Of a stretch of DNA of 64,000 nucleotides, positions 41,607-50,181 are shown in pieces. How positions within the stretch are numbered: position 1 is the first letter of the stretch; the number at the start of each line of letters is the position of its first letter. The translations under genes were made by a program, and so were the position numbers. The notes under the pieces were generated by a model. That model ran no database searches. It was not told the origin of the DNA and was given only the letters and a program-made list of their open reading frames with translations. Origin of the DNA: JBFGCM01 sp041581135 (GTDB taxonomy: Bacteria > Actinomycetota > Acidimicrobiia > Spongiisociales > UBA5794); contig JBFGCM010000001.1 in the NCBI GenBank assembly GCA_041581135.1, positions 39,518-103,517 on the forward strand, in the 5' to 3' direction.

Positions 41607-42014
41607 CTAGCCCGCTTCGAAGCTCCAGCGATACTCGCCCTCCCCGCTCGCTCCCTTCCACCGCACGGCGACCGTGTGGATGCCGGCATTCCATGCACTG
41701 CGGCGCCGGTCCGCGGCGGGTGCCCACTCGTAGCCGTCCGGACCGACCGCGATCTCTGCGTCCGGTACCTGCAATTGGTCGACGAACAGCTCGATGGTGT
41801 ACCCGGGGTCGATTGCGACGACGACGGGGCTGGTGTCGCCCACCGGCACCGTGCCCAGTGGAGCGACGCGATCGATGAAGTCGGGCAGCGGCGCTTCCCG
41901 CGACGGCGGCAGGAACACCACGAAGCCGACGATGATCGCAGCGAAGAGCACCCCGGCGATGGCGAGGGCGATGCGGAACCGGCTCTGTTGCCTGGGCGTC
42001 AGCGGGATCGACAC
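41607..42014 (-). CDS. Small single-pass membrane protein of unknown function
   Basis: The 135-aa product (GTG start) has a transmembrane helix (ALAIAGVLFAAIIVGFVVFL, about 16-35) and an exported beta-rich domain (SPVVVAIDPGYTIELFVDQL ... HTVAVRWKGASGEGEYRW). No family is recognised. It abuts the ligA stop on the opposite strand. Confidence 0.7.
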   Translation of the reverse strand: MSIPLTPRQQSRFRIALAIAGVLFAAIIVGFVVFLPPSREAPLPDFIDRVAPLGTVPVGDTSPVVVAIDPGYTIELFVDQLQVPDAEIAVGPDGYEWAPAADRRRSAWNAGIHTVAVRWKGASGEGEYRWSFEAG

Positions 42015-42078
42015 GAAGAGAGATGCTACGGCGGTGAGGCGGCGTCATGGTTCCGGAGAAACCAGTTACCGTTGCGGT

Positions 42079-43221
42079 ATGCGCTTGAACCCGATCTTCG
42101 CCGAGCTCGGAACGTACCCCATCCAGGAGATCAAGGACCGCGCCTTGGCGATCCTGGCTCGTGGGGAGCGGCTCATCGACTTCTCCATCGGTGATCCGAC
42201 CGAGCCGACCCCGGCGTTCATCGCTAAGGCGCTCAGAGATGCGGTGCCCGCCGTCTCGCAGTATCCGAGTGCGTCAGGCACGCCCGAGCAGCGGCAGGCC
42301 ATCGCCGACTACGTGGCCAGACGCTTCGGCGTCACGGTGGATCCCGACGTGCACATCGTGCCGACCTCCGGCTCCAAGGAGGCGATCTTCTCCACCCCGC
42401 TCGCCTTTGTCGATCGAGATGCCGGCGACATCGTCGCCTACGGGACCCCGGGGTATCCGGTGTACGAGCGAGGCGCCTTGTTCGCCGGAGCCCGAATTCA
42501 CCCGATCGTGCTCGAAGGCGATTTCGTGCTTCGCGCCGGCGACGTTCCGGACGACGTCTGGGCGCAGGCCGCGATGCTGTGGCTGTGCACGCCCCACAAC
42601 CCTGCCGGAGCCGTGACCTCGGCGGCCGAACTGTCCGACCTGCTCGAGGCGGCGCGTGCCTCGGACACGCTGCTGCTCTCCGACGAGTGCTACACCGACG
42701 TGTACGAGGGGGCGCCTCCGGCCTCGGCGCTCCAAGTGGCCGGGGAGGGGGCGAGGGGCGTGCTCGTCTATCTCAGCTGTTCCAAGCGATCCGGGATGAC
42801 CGGCTACCGCTCGGGAGCGATCATCGGCGATGCCGAGGCCATCGACGCCCTCAAGCGGTTGCGCACCACGACCGGCACGGCACCCACTGTGTTCGTGTCG
42901 GCGGCAGCCGCCACGGCATGGAGCGACGACGATCACGCCGCCGAGCGCCGTGAGATCTTCGCCAGGAAACGAGCGATTCTCCGCAAAGCGTTCGACGAGG
43001 TCGGCTACGAGACCGTTGCCTCCCAGGCCGGCCTCTACCTGTGGCTCCGGGTGGGTGATGACGTGGCGGTCGCCTCGAGGCTGCTCGACGGCGGTGTCGT
43101 GGTCTCGCCGGGCCGGGCGTTCGGCCCAGGTGGTGAGGGGTACATCCGGTTGGCGCTCGTGCCGACCGTCGAGGAGTGTGAGGCGGCGGTGGAGGTCGTG
43201 CAGCAGTGCCTGTCGAACTGA
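42079..43221 (+). CDS. dapC: Succinyldiaminopimelate aminotransferase
   Basis: The 380-aa fold-type I PLP enzyme converts N-succinyl-2-amino-6-ketopimelate to N-succinyl-L,L-diaminopimelate. It has GDPTEPTPAFI, the cofactor Asn in CTPHNPAGAV, the PLP Lys in SCSKRSGMTGYRSG and the C-terminal Arg in GYIRLALVP. Placement upstream of dapD and dapE (16-bp and 4-bp overlaps) supports this over other aminotransferase roles. Confidence 0.93.
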   Translation: MRLNPIFAELGTYPIQEIKDRALAILARGERLIDFSIGDPTEPTPAFIAKALRDAVPAVSQYPSASGTPEQRQAIADYVARRFGVTVDPDVHIVPTSGSKEAIFSTPLAFVDRDAGDIVAYGTPGYPVYERGALFAGARIHPIVLEGDFVLRAGDVPDDVWAQAAMLWLCTPHNPAGAVTSAAELSDLLEAARASDTLLLSDECYTDVYEGAPPASALQVAGEGARGVLVYLSCSKRSGMTGYRSGAIIGDAEAIDALKRLRTTTGTAPTVFVSAAAATAWSDDDHAAERREIFARKRAILRKAFDEVGYETVASQAGLYLWLRVGDDVAVASRLLDGGVVVSPGRAFGPGGEGYIRLALVPTVEECEAAVEVVQQCLSN

Positions 43222-44024
43222 CGGACCAAGCGTTGATAGAGGCGGCGTACGTCGATCTGGAGCGACTCGGTGATGCCGCAGAAGCCGTCCATCGCACGAT
43301 CGCTGCGCTCGACGCCGGCGAGGTTCGCGTAGCGGAGAAGTCCGGCGGCGAATGGCATGTCAACGAGTGGGTCAAGGAGGCGATCCTGCTCTACTTCCGG
43401 CTTGCCGAGCTGGGGGTCAGCGAGGCCGGACCGTTCGAGTACCACGACAAGATCCCCACCAAGCGCGGGCTCGCCGACGCCGGCATCCGGGTGGTTCCCC
43501 CGGGAACGGTCCGGTACGGCGCCTACTGCGAACCAGGCGTGGTGGTGATGCCCGGCTACGTGAACATCGGGGCGTACGTGGGCAGCGGCACGATGGTGGA
43601 CACGTGGGCCACGGTCGGCTCCTGTGCCCAGATCGGCCGTGACGTGCACCTCTCCGGCGGCGTGGGTATCGGTGGTGTGCTGGAGCCGCCATCGGCCCGG
43701 CCGGTGATCATCGAAGACGGCGCCTTCATCGGCAGTCGTTCCATCATCGTCGAGGGGGCGCTGATCGAGTCCGGCGCCGTGATCGGGGCCAACACCAGCA
43801 TCACGTCGTCGACGCCCATCATCGACGTCACCGGTGAGGAACCCGTCGAGACGAGGGGTCGGGTACCGGCCAACTCGGTGGTCGTGCCCGGCACGCGTCC
43901 CAAGGACTTCGCGGCCGGTAGCTACCACCTGCAGTGTGCGCTCATCATCGGCAAGCGCAAGGAATCGACGGACCGCAAGACCTCCCTCAACGACGCGTTG
44001 CGCGTGTTCGAGGTGCAGGTGTGA
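43206..44024 (+). CDS. dapD: Tetrahydrodipicolinate N-succinyltransferase
   Basis: The 272-aa acyltransferase adds succinyl from succinyl-CoA to tetrahydrodipicolinate in lysine and diaminopimelate synthesis. The left-handed beta-helix hexapeptides are visible from VRYGAYCEPGVVVMPG to IEDGAFIGSRSIIVEGA, and the C-terminus keeps ECALIIGKRKESTD-like sequence. Length matches the Gram-negative type rather than the longer mycobacterial DapD. Its GTG overlaps the dapC end by 16 bp. Confidence 0.95.
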   Translation: MPVELTDQALIEAAYVDLERLGDAAEAVHRTIAALDAGEVRVAEKSGGEWHVNEWVKEAILLYFRLAELGVSEAGPFEYHDKIPTKRGLADAGIRVVPPGTVRYGAYCEPGVVVMPGYVNIGAYVGSGTMVDTWATVGSCAQIGRDVHLSGGVGIGGVLEPPSARPVIIEDGAFIGSRSIIVEGALIESGAVIGANTSITSSTPIIDVTGEEPVETRGRVPANSVVVPGTRPKDFAAGSYHLQCALIIGKRKESTDRKTSLNDALRVFEVQV

Positions 44025-45073
44025 CGCTGGAGGAGACGCTCGTCTCATTGGTCGACATCCCTTCCGTCACGGGCGCAGAGGGCAGACTGTGCACGGCCTT
44101 GGCGCAGAGGTTGCTGCCGGTCTACGACATGGATGGGGTCTCCCGGATCGGCAACAGCCTCGTCGTCGGCCGCCGCACCGGACGGCCGATCCTCGCTCTG
44201 GTGGGCCACATCGACACGGTCCCCGAGCAGGGCAATGGCACCGCCAGGATCGCCGACGGCATGGTCTACGGCCTCGGCACCTCCGACATGAAAGGCGGCG
44301 TCGCCGTCATGGTCCACCTGCTCGAAGACGAGCTGGTCCGTGCGAGCGACTTCGACGTCGTGGGGGTCTTCTACGACAAGGAGGAGGGCTCGATGGCCGA
44401 CAACGGGCTCGAGCCGGTGCTCGACGCCGTGCCCTGGCTGGAGGAAGCCGAGTTCGCCGTGGTGTTGGAGCCGACCGACTTGGAGCTCCAGTTGGGCTGC
44501 AACGGCAGCTTGAACGCACGGATCACCTTCATGGGCTCGTCTGCGCACAGCGCTCGGCCCTGGCTGGGGAGTAACGCGATCACCCGAGCCGGGGCCTGGC
44601 TCGATGAGATGCACCGGCGTGAGCCGCAACCGGTCACGGTGGCCGGCCTGGAGTTCCTCGAAGTGTTCTCGGTGACCAAGGCCGGCGGGGGCATCGCCCA
44701 CAACGTCATCCCGCCACGATTCGATCTCAACCTGAACTACCGGTTCCCTCCGATCTACTCGATGGAGGACGCGGCCCGTCGCGTCGCCGAGGTGGCCGCT
44801 GCCGCCGACGAGGTGGAGGTCATCGACGCCGCTCCCTCCGGCGAGATCGCCGAAGACAACCCACACCTGCAGCGGCTGGCCACCGTCAGCGGGGCAGAAC
44901 GCACCGCCAAACAGGCGTGGACCGACGTTGCTCGCCTCACCAGCCGGGGCATCGCCGCCGTCAACTACGGACCGGGTCTCGTCACACAGGCGCACCAGGT
45001 GGGCGAGCACGTGCCCATCGCCAACCTCGAAGCGTGCTACACCACACTCCGTCGGTTCCTCACCGAACCCTGA
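44021..45073 (+). CDS. dapE: Succinyl-diaminopimelate desuccinylase
   Basis: The 350-aa M20 metallohydrolase releases succinate from N-succinyl-diaminopimelate. Zinc ligands are in LVGHIDTVPEQ (His, Asp), GLGTSDMKGG (bridging Asp) and DKEEGSM (catalytic Glu); QAHQVGEHVPI supplies the last His. GTG 44021 overlaps the dapD stop by 4 bp. It completes the succinylase branch of the pathway. Confidence 0.94.
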   Translation: MTLEETLVSLVDIPSVTGAEGRLCTALAQRLLPVYDMDGVSRIGNSLVVGRRTGRPILALVGHIDTVPEQGNGTARIADGMVYGLGTSDMKGGVAVMVHLLEDELVRASDFDVVGVFYDKEEGSMADNGLEPVLDAVPWLEEAEFAVVLEPTDLELQLGCNGSLNARITFMGSSAHSARPWLGSNAITRAGAWLDEMHRREPQPVTVAGLEFLEVFSVTKAGGGIAHNVIPPRFDLNLNYRFPPIYSMEDAARRVAEVAAAADEVEVIDAAPSGEIAEDNPHLQRLATVSGAERTAKQAWTDVARLTSRGIAAVNYGPGLVTQAHQVGEHVPIANLEACYTTLRRFLTEP

Positions 45074-45133
45074 CCCGCGCGGCAGCTCGGTAATGTCAAT
45101 GCGAGATCACCGTCGACCACTTGGAGGGACACG

Positions 45134-45598
45134 ATGGCGGCGCCGAGGCTCCGGATGCGGCACGCCGGCCAGGAAGCAATCGTGACCGGGGACGACGTCG
45201 CCGTCATCGGCTCAGGTGACGGCGCCACCCTTACGGTCCGCCGACCCGGTATCTCGCGCCGTCACGCCGAGGTCCGGTACACCGATACCCATTGGGTGGT
45301 GCGAGACACCGAGAGCCTCAACGGCACCTTTACCGATGGGCGGCGGGTCGACGTCATGCAGATCGACAAGGCCGTGACGCTCCGGCTCGGTCATCCCGAC
45401 GAGGGCGAGGTGGTGGAGCTCGAGCCCCTCGGGGACGGCGCCCCTCCCGAGGCCACGCAACTGATCGACACGCCGGGCGCGGCTCCCTCCGCACCCGGTC
45501 GTGACACCATGGAACGCGTCATCTTGGCGTTGTGGGCGATCGCCGGCGCCATCGTGTTCCTCGGCGCCGCCATCATCATCGCCGCCGTCATCTCCTGA
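45134..45598 (+). CDS. FHA-domain protein with C-terminal membrane anchor
   Basis: The 154-aa protein starts at ATG 45134 (GGAGGGA upstream). Its FHA domain (GSGDGATLTVRRPGISRRHAEVR, DTESLNGTFTDG) binds phosphothreonine peptides. A C-terminal helix (LALWAIAGAIVFLGAAIIIAAV) anchors it to the membrane with the domain inside the cell. It probably serves Ser/Thr-kinase signalling; no kinase is nearby. Confidence 0.9.
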   Translation: MAAPRLRMRHAGQEAIVTGDDVAVIGSGDGATLTVRRPGISRRHAEVRYTDTHWVVRDTESLNGTFTDGRRVDVMQIDKAVTLRLGHPDEGEVVELEPLGDGAPPEATQLIDTPGAAPSAPGRDTMERVILALWAIAGAIVFLGAAIIIAAVIS

Positions 45599-45696
45599 GC
45601 GACGGTGACCCGGCAGGGCATGGGTGACGTGCCTCGCGACGACATGCCATCGGCCCGATGTGAGTAGGTTTGTCGGGCGACGGTTGGAGGGTGTCC

Positions 45697-46638
45697 ATGG
45701 TGCAGGAACTGGTGCTGGAATGTTCCGGGCTGTCAAAGTCGTACGGGTCCCGCCTGGCCGTCGACGACGTCGGGTTCTCGATCGCATCCGGTGAGACGTA
45801 TGGACTGCTCGGACCCAACGGAGCGGGCAAGACCACCAGCATCTCCATGATCGCCGGCTTGCTGGAACGCGACGCCGGCACCGTCGTCGTGGCCGGACAG
45901 ACGCTGGACACCTCGTCCACGGACGCGAAGAAGGCCATCGGCCTCGTACCCCAGGACATCGCCCTGTATCCGGATCTGACCGCTCGGGAGAATCTGGTCT
46001 TCTTCGCCAAGCTCTACGGCCTCGAAGGCAATCTGAAACAACGCGTCGACGAGGTGCTCGCGATCGTGGAGCTTGCCGAGCGCGCCGGCGACCGGGTCGA
46101 CGAGTTCTCCGGGGGCATGAAGCGACGCCTCAACATCGGTATCGGATTGCTCCACCATCCCCGGCTCCTCATCCTCGACGAGCCGACCGTCGGCGTCGAT
46201 CCGCAGAGCCGCAACGCCATCCTCGGCAGCGTCGAACAGCTGGGGGAGGAAGGGATGGCAGTGCTGTACACGACGCACTACATGGAAGAGGCCGAACGGT
46301 TGTGCGACCGGGTGGGGATCATCGACGAGGGCAGGATCATCGCCGAGGGCACCCGCCGCGAGCTGGTGGCGATCGTCGGCCAGCGAGATCGGATCCACTT
46401 GACCGCAACCGGCGATCTGGAGGCTGTGGCGGCCGCGTTGCGGGGCCATGATGCGGTCGATGATGCGTCCGGCGCCGATGGCGCCCTGGAGTTGGTGGTG
46501 CGCGAAGCATCTGCGGTGCTCCCTGGCCTACTGGCTGCAGCGACCACCGCCGGTGCCACCATCACCGGCGTGGAGGTGGTCGAGCCCGACCTGGAGGCGG
46601 TGTTCCTGCACCTCACCGGCAAGGCACTGCGGGAGTAG
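45697..46638 (+). CDS. ABC exporter ATP-binding protein
   Basis: The 313-aa ATPase begins at ATG 45697 (TTGGAGGG upstream). It has Walker A GPNGAGKTT, signature FSGGMKRR, Walker B LLILDEPTVGVDPQS, an H-loop TTHYM and a C-terminal domain as in drug or lipid exporters of the DrrA/CcmA kind. It drives the two permeases encoded directly downstream. Confidence 0.94.
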   Translation: MVQELVLECSGLSKSYGSRLAVDDVGFSIASGETYGLLGPNGAGKTTSISMIAGLLERDAGTVVVAGQTLDTSSTDAKKAIGLVPQDIALYPDLTARENLVFFAKLYGLEGNLKQRVDEVLAIVELAERAGDRVDEFSGGMKRRLNIGIGLLHHPRLLILDEPTVGVDPQSRNAILGSVEQLGEEGMAVLYTTHYMEEAERLCDRVGIIDEGRIIAEGTRRELVAIVGQRDRIHLTATGDLEAVAAALRGHDAVDDASGADGALELVVREASAVLPGLLAAATTAGATITGVEVVEPDLEAVFLHLTGKALRE

Positions 46639-46640
46639 CC

Positions 46641-47816
46641 GTGCTGCGACCGGCGATGCTCATCGCGGCGAAAGACCTCAAGCAACGCCTGCGCGACCGC
46701 TCCGCGATCGTCTTGGCCGTCGTGGTGCCGTTGGGACTGGCATTCATCCTCAGTGCCACCATCGGTGGTGCCGGAGAGGGTGACTTCACGATCCCGGTCG
46801 CCATCGCCGATCTCGATGGGGGTGACGTCGCCCTCGGTTTCCGTGGGTTGCTGGACGACCTCGAAGCCCAAGGATTGCTCGAGGTGCAGGAGGCCCCCGA
46901 CGCCGCCGCCGTGGCGGCGCTCGCCGAGGACGGTGAGGTCTCTGCCGGGTACGTGCTCCCGGCGGGATTCTCGGTGGCGGCGACCGGATCGGAGCCGACT
47001 GCCATCGAGATCAGCGTCAACCCGGAGAGCGACATCGGCGCCGACGTGGCGACGGCGATCGCCCAGGGATTCGCCAGCGAGGTCACTGCCGTGCAGGTGA
47101 CGATCTCGGCGGCCCTCGCATCGGGCGCCTCGGGCGACATCGGCGCCCTGATCGACTCCGCCGTGGCGCAGGGCAGTCCGATCCAGCTCCAAGCCACGGA
47201 GCTCGAGGGGGAGGGGGGCTTCGATTTCGCCACCTTCTATGCCATCGGCATCGCCGTATTCTTCGTGTACTTCACCGTGCAGTTCGGTGTGCTGGGCCTC
47301 ATCGAGGAGCGGGAGAAGGGCACCATGACCCGACTCATCGCCGCCCCCATCCCGCCGACGATGATCCTGCTCGGGAAGCTCCTCAGCTCATTCGCCGTCG
47401 GTGTCGGGTCGATGATCGTGCTGTGGCTGGCCACCGGGTTCGCCATGGGAGCAGAGTGGGGTGATCCGCTGGGCGTGGTGGTGATGATCGTCGCTGCGGT
47501 GCTCTCGGCGATGGGCATCACCGCGCTGGTGGCCACCTTCGCCCACACCGCAGAGCAAGCCGGCGGCTGGAGCTCGATCGTTGTCGTGGTCTTGGGTCTC
47601 ATGGGCGGCACCTTCTTCCCGATCTCCCAGGCGTCGAGTGTCTTGGCGAACATCAGCTTTCTCACGCCGCACCGGTGGCTCATGGAGGGGTTCTTGGACC
47701 TCTCCGCAGGCGACGGGCTCGTCGATGTCCTGCCGTCAGTCGGCTTCGTAGTGGCCTTCGGCGTGGTCACCGGCCTCATCGGCCTGCTCCGTGCGCGGCA
47801 CTTGGTGACGGCGTGA
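46641..47816 (+). CDS. ABC exporter permease (ABC-2 type, with long extracytoplasmic domain)
   Basis: The 391-aa permease (GTG start, 2 bp after the ATPase stop) has a first helix near 25-45, a long outside domain (about 50-195), then five to six helices ending near 385. IEEREKGTMTRLIAAPIPP is the coupling segment of this ABC-2 subclass (YhhJ/DrrB-like). It pairs with the next permease gene to form a heteromeric exporter. The substrate is unknown. Confidence 0.9.
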   Translation: MLRPAMLIAAKDLKQRLRDRSAIVLAVVVPLGLAFILSATIGGAGEGDFTIPVAIADLDGGDVALGFRGLLDDLEAQGLLEVQEAPDAAAVAALAEDGEVSAGYVLPAGFSVAATGSEPTAIEISVNPESDIGADVATAIAQGFASEVTAVQVTISAALASGASGDIGALIDSAVAQGSPIQLQATELEGEGGFDFATFYAIGIAVFFVYFTVQFGVLGLIEEREKGTMTRLIAAPIPPTMILLGKLLSSFAVGVGSMIVLWLATGFAMGAEWGDPLGVVVMIVAAVLSAMGITALVATFAHTAEQAGGWSSIVVVVLGLMGGTFFPISQASSVLANISFLTPHRWLMEGFLDLSAGDGLVDVLPSVGFVVAFGVVTGLIGLLRARHLVTA

Positions 47817-48961
47817 AGAAGGTTCTGGCGATCGCCGGCACGAGTGTGCGCCGCTTGTTCCGCGATCGGCTGAACATCTTCTTCGTGCTCATCCTGCCGA
47901 TCCTCCTCATCACTGTCATCGGCATCGTGTTCGGTGGGGGATTCACCCCCCGCATCGGTGTGATCTCGACCGACACCGGCGATCTCGGTGCGGAGCTGGT
48001 CGGCCGCCTCGAGGCGCTCGACTCGATCGCCCTTCTGCCATTCGACGACGTGGAGCAGATGCACAAGGAGATCGACCGCGCCAACCTGGAGGCGGGACTC
48101 GTCATCCCCGCCGGCTACGACGAGACGCTGCGGTCCGGAGGTACCGTGACCCTGGACTACGCGGCGTTGCCCCGAGGCGGTGGCTTCGAGGTGCAGAGCC
48201 TCGTCTCCGCCGAGATCTCACAGCAAGCCGCCTCCGTGCGCGCTGCACAGTTCGTGTCCGGCGTCACAGAGGTCGGGTTCGACGACGCACTGGATGTGGC
48301 CGAGAACGTCGAGGTCGGCGGCGTCACCGTCACCATCACGGGCGATCAGCGGCCGTCAACCGTCGGCCAGTTCGACCTTGGGGCGGCCCAGAACCTGGTG
48401 CTCTTCATGTTCGTGACGTCGCTTGCCGCATCCGCGGCTTTGATCCAGTCGCGTCGATTCGGGGTGTCCACGAGGATGCTGTCCACCCCCACGCCTGCTC
48501 GAGTGATCATCGCCGGGGAAACCATGGGCCGGTTCTCGGTGGCACTGGTCCAGGGCCTGTTCATCGCCGTGGTCGCATCCATCGCCTTCGGCGTCAACTG
48601 GGGGTCGTTGGCCGGCGCCGCCGCCGTCGTCGTGGCGTTCGCCCTGGTCGGGACCGGTGCCGCCATGCTCATGGGGTCGCTCTTCAGCAATGATCAGCAG
48701 GCCGGGGGTTTGGGCGTGTTCATCGGGCTCGGCTTCGGCGCGCTCGGTGGCTGCATGGTGCCGCTGGAGGTGTTTTCACCCACGATGCGCAACGTGGCAC
48801 ACGTGACGCCACACGCCTGGGCGCTCGACGGCTTCAGCGAACTGATTCGGCGGGATGGCGGGCTCACCGACATCTGGGTGGAGGTGGCGGTGCTCCTGGC
48901 TTTCGCCGCGGTGCTGATGGCGCTCGCAACCTGGTCGTTCCGGCGTGCCATCACCGCCTGA
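47813..48961 (+). CDS. ABC exporter permease, second subunit
   Basis: The 382-aa permease starts at GTG 47813, overlapping the first permease stop by 4 bp. It repeats the same layout: helix near 18-38 (FFVLILPILLITVIGIVFGG), a large outside domain, and a C-terminal helix bundle with RRFGVSTRMLSTPTPARVI as coupling segment. The three genes 45697-48961 make one export operon. Confidence 0.9.
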   Translation: MKKVLAIAGTSVRRLFRDRLNIFFVLILPILLITVIGIVFGGGFTPRIGVISTDTGDLGAELVGRLEALDSIALLPFDDVEQMHKEIDRANLEAGLVIPAGYDETLRSGGTVTLDYAALPRGGGFEVQSLVSAEISQQAASVRAAQFVSGVTEVGFDDALDVAENVEVGGVTVTITGDQRPSTVGQFDLGAAQNLVLFMFVTSLAASAALIQSRRFGVSTRMLSTPTPARVIIAGETMGRFSVALVQGLFIAVVASIAFGVNWGSLAGAAAVVVAFALVGTGAAMLMGSLFSNDQQAGGLGVFIGLGFGALGGCMVPLEVFSPTMRNVAHVTPHAWALDGFSELIRRDGGLTDIWVEVAVLLAFAAVLMALATWSFRRAITA

Positions 48962-48967
48962 GGTCCC

Positions 48968-49486
48968 TCACATCACGATGAGCAGGCTGACGATCACGGC
49001 GAGCGCGACGACGAAGGCTCCGGCGATCAGGGATGCCACCACTGCAGCGAGATAGACCGGGCTCACCAGCCGTCCGAGGTCGAACACCCCGAGATCCTGT
49101 ACTCGCCCGGCCACTCGTCGTACGTCGAGGAGGCCGGTGAGCACGGACCGCAACCGTGACCAGAAGCTGCCGCGGGTGACGCCCCTCATCGATGACGCTG
49201 CCTCGATGGCCTGCCCGACCGCCTCAGTCGAGCCGGCCGCGGCCCGTCGCGGGAGGGTCACCACATCGGAAAGCAGCCGGGAGAAGTCCCACAGCACCAG
49301 GCCGGGCAGTGCCAATACCAGGGCCACGATCAGCCCGATGATCACACGTCCCGCCGTGGGCCGGATGAGAGTGGCACCGATGAACAGACCGGCCGCCAGC
49401 ACCACGATGCCGGCGGTACGGAGTGTCGAGGCGACCGACTGCATCGCCGGTGCCAACGACCCGACGAGGCCGCGGATCCGATCCAC
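48968..49486 (-). CDS. Membrane protein of unknown function
   Basis: The 172-aa protein (GTG start) has two paired hydrophobic segments near 23-70 and a C-terminal helix of about 28 residues (PVYLAAVVASLIAGAFVVAL). The middle is helical and amphipathic. I recognise no domain. It follows the peroxiredoxin gene by 36 bp in the same direction and may be the last gene of that operon. Confidence 0.7.
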   Translation of the reverse strand: MDRIRGLVGSLAPAMQSVASTLRTAGIVVLAAGLFIGATLIRPTAGRVIIGLIVALVLALPGLVLWDFSRLLSDVVTLPRRAAAGSTEAVGQAIEAASSMRGVTRGSFWSRLRSVLTGLLDVRRVAGRVQDLGVFDLGRLVSPVYLAAVVASLIAGAFVVALAVIVSLLIVM

Positions 49487-49522
49487 GTCAGGGCGGGCCT
49501 GTCGCCTCGTGTCCCCGGTGCC

Positions 49523-50164
49523 TCACGCTTTGAGGGCTCCGACGTAGCGGTCCATCTGGGCGACGTACCGGTCGGCGTCTTCCTTGGCCTGCGGGTGACG
49601 GTTGCCGAGCGCAACCGCGGCGAAGCGGGCGCCGCGGTAGTAGGGCACCAACGCCTCGCGCGGCATCGCCTTCGGTCCGGGTTCCGCGGGGCCGGTGACG
49701 GGTGGCTCTTGTGACGTGGGCGGGAGGTCCATGGCCTGGAGCGCCTCCACCAGCTCTTCTTCAGGGAGCCGGTCGGCGAAGTCTCGCGATTCCATGCGGA
49801 ACAGCTCGGAGCCATCGGTGCCGACCACGACCACCGTGGGCTTGGCGATGTTCCGCTGGTCCTTCGGATCGGCGGCACCGTATGGCTCGATGGCGGCGCT
49901 TCGGTCGGGATCGCTCAAGATGGGAAACGGCAGCTCGAGCTTGTCGATCATGGCCGCGTTCTGCTCGGGCGAGTCGATGACCACGCCGAACACTCGGGCT
50001 CCGGCGGCAAGGATGGCGTCGTGGTGGCGGGCCAAGCTGACCAGCTGGCCGTTGCAATAGGCTCACCAGTCGCCACGGAGGAACACCAAGACCGCCGGCG
50101 CATCCAAGTGGTCCGACAGGGTCCAATCCTCGGCGTTCTGATCGGTGATCGTGAAGTCGTGCAT
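49523..50164 (-). CDS. Peroxiredoxin-like protein, candidate selenoprotein with in-frame TGA at the catalytic site
   Basis: Read from ATG 50162-50164 (GAGGAGA upstream) this is a 213-codon frame interrupted only by TGA at 50063-50065. Around it the sequence is VFLRGDW-TGA-AYCNGQLVSLA, where the AhpC/TSA-like family has RGDWCPYC; the TGA is therefore codon 34 at the peroxidatic Cys, giving a Sec-x-x-Cys pair with Cys37. The family fold continues intact on both sides (GARVFGVVIDSPEQNAAM, FPILSDPDRSAAIEPYG, KPTVVVVGTDGSELFRM). A hairpin with a GGUC loop follows the codon. Simple stop-based gene calling would start this gene at 50035, losing the active site. It lies 17 bp after a GMC oxidoreductase gene, whose reaction could supply peroxide. 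A sequencing error (TGC read as TGA) or a dead gene are the alternatives. Confidence 0.85.
50030..50050 (-). promoter_or_regulatory. Candidate bacterial SECIS hairpin
   Basis: Minus-strand RNA GGCCAGCUGGUCAGCUUGGCC folds as GGCCA-GCU, loop GGUC, AGC-U-UGGCC: eight base pairs with one bulged U on the 3' side. It begins 15 nt after the U of UGA and the loop lies at nt 24-27. The apical GGUC is the same as in the E. coli fdhF SECIS (where the bulged U is on the 5' side). Confidence 0.65.
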
Positions 50165-50181
50165 GGCTCTCCTCGTGACTG

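Noticed and set aside
49523..50035. Gene starting at the internal ATG 50035 as a complete peroxiredoxin
   Set aside because: It would lack the first strand and the active site; the frame upstream of the TGA has family sequence and a ribosome site, so the longer Sec-containing frame explains more.
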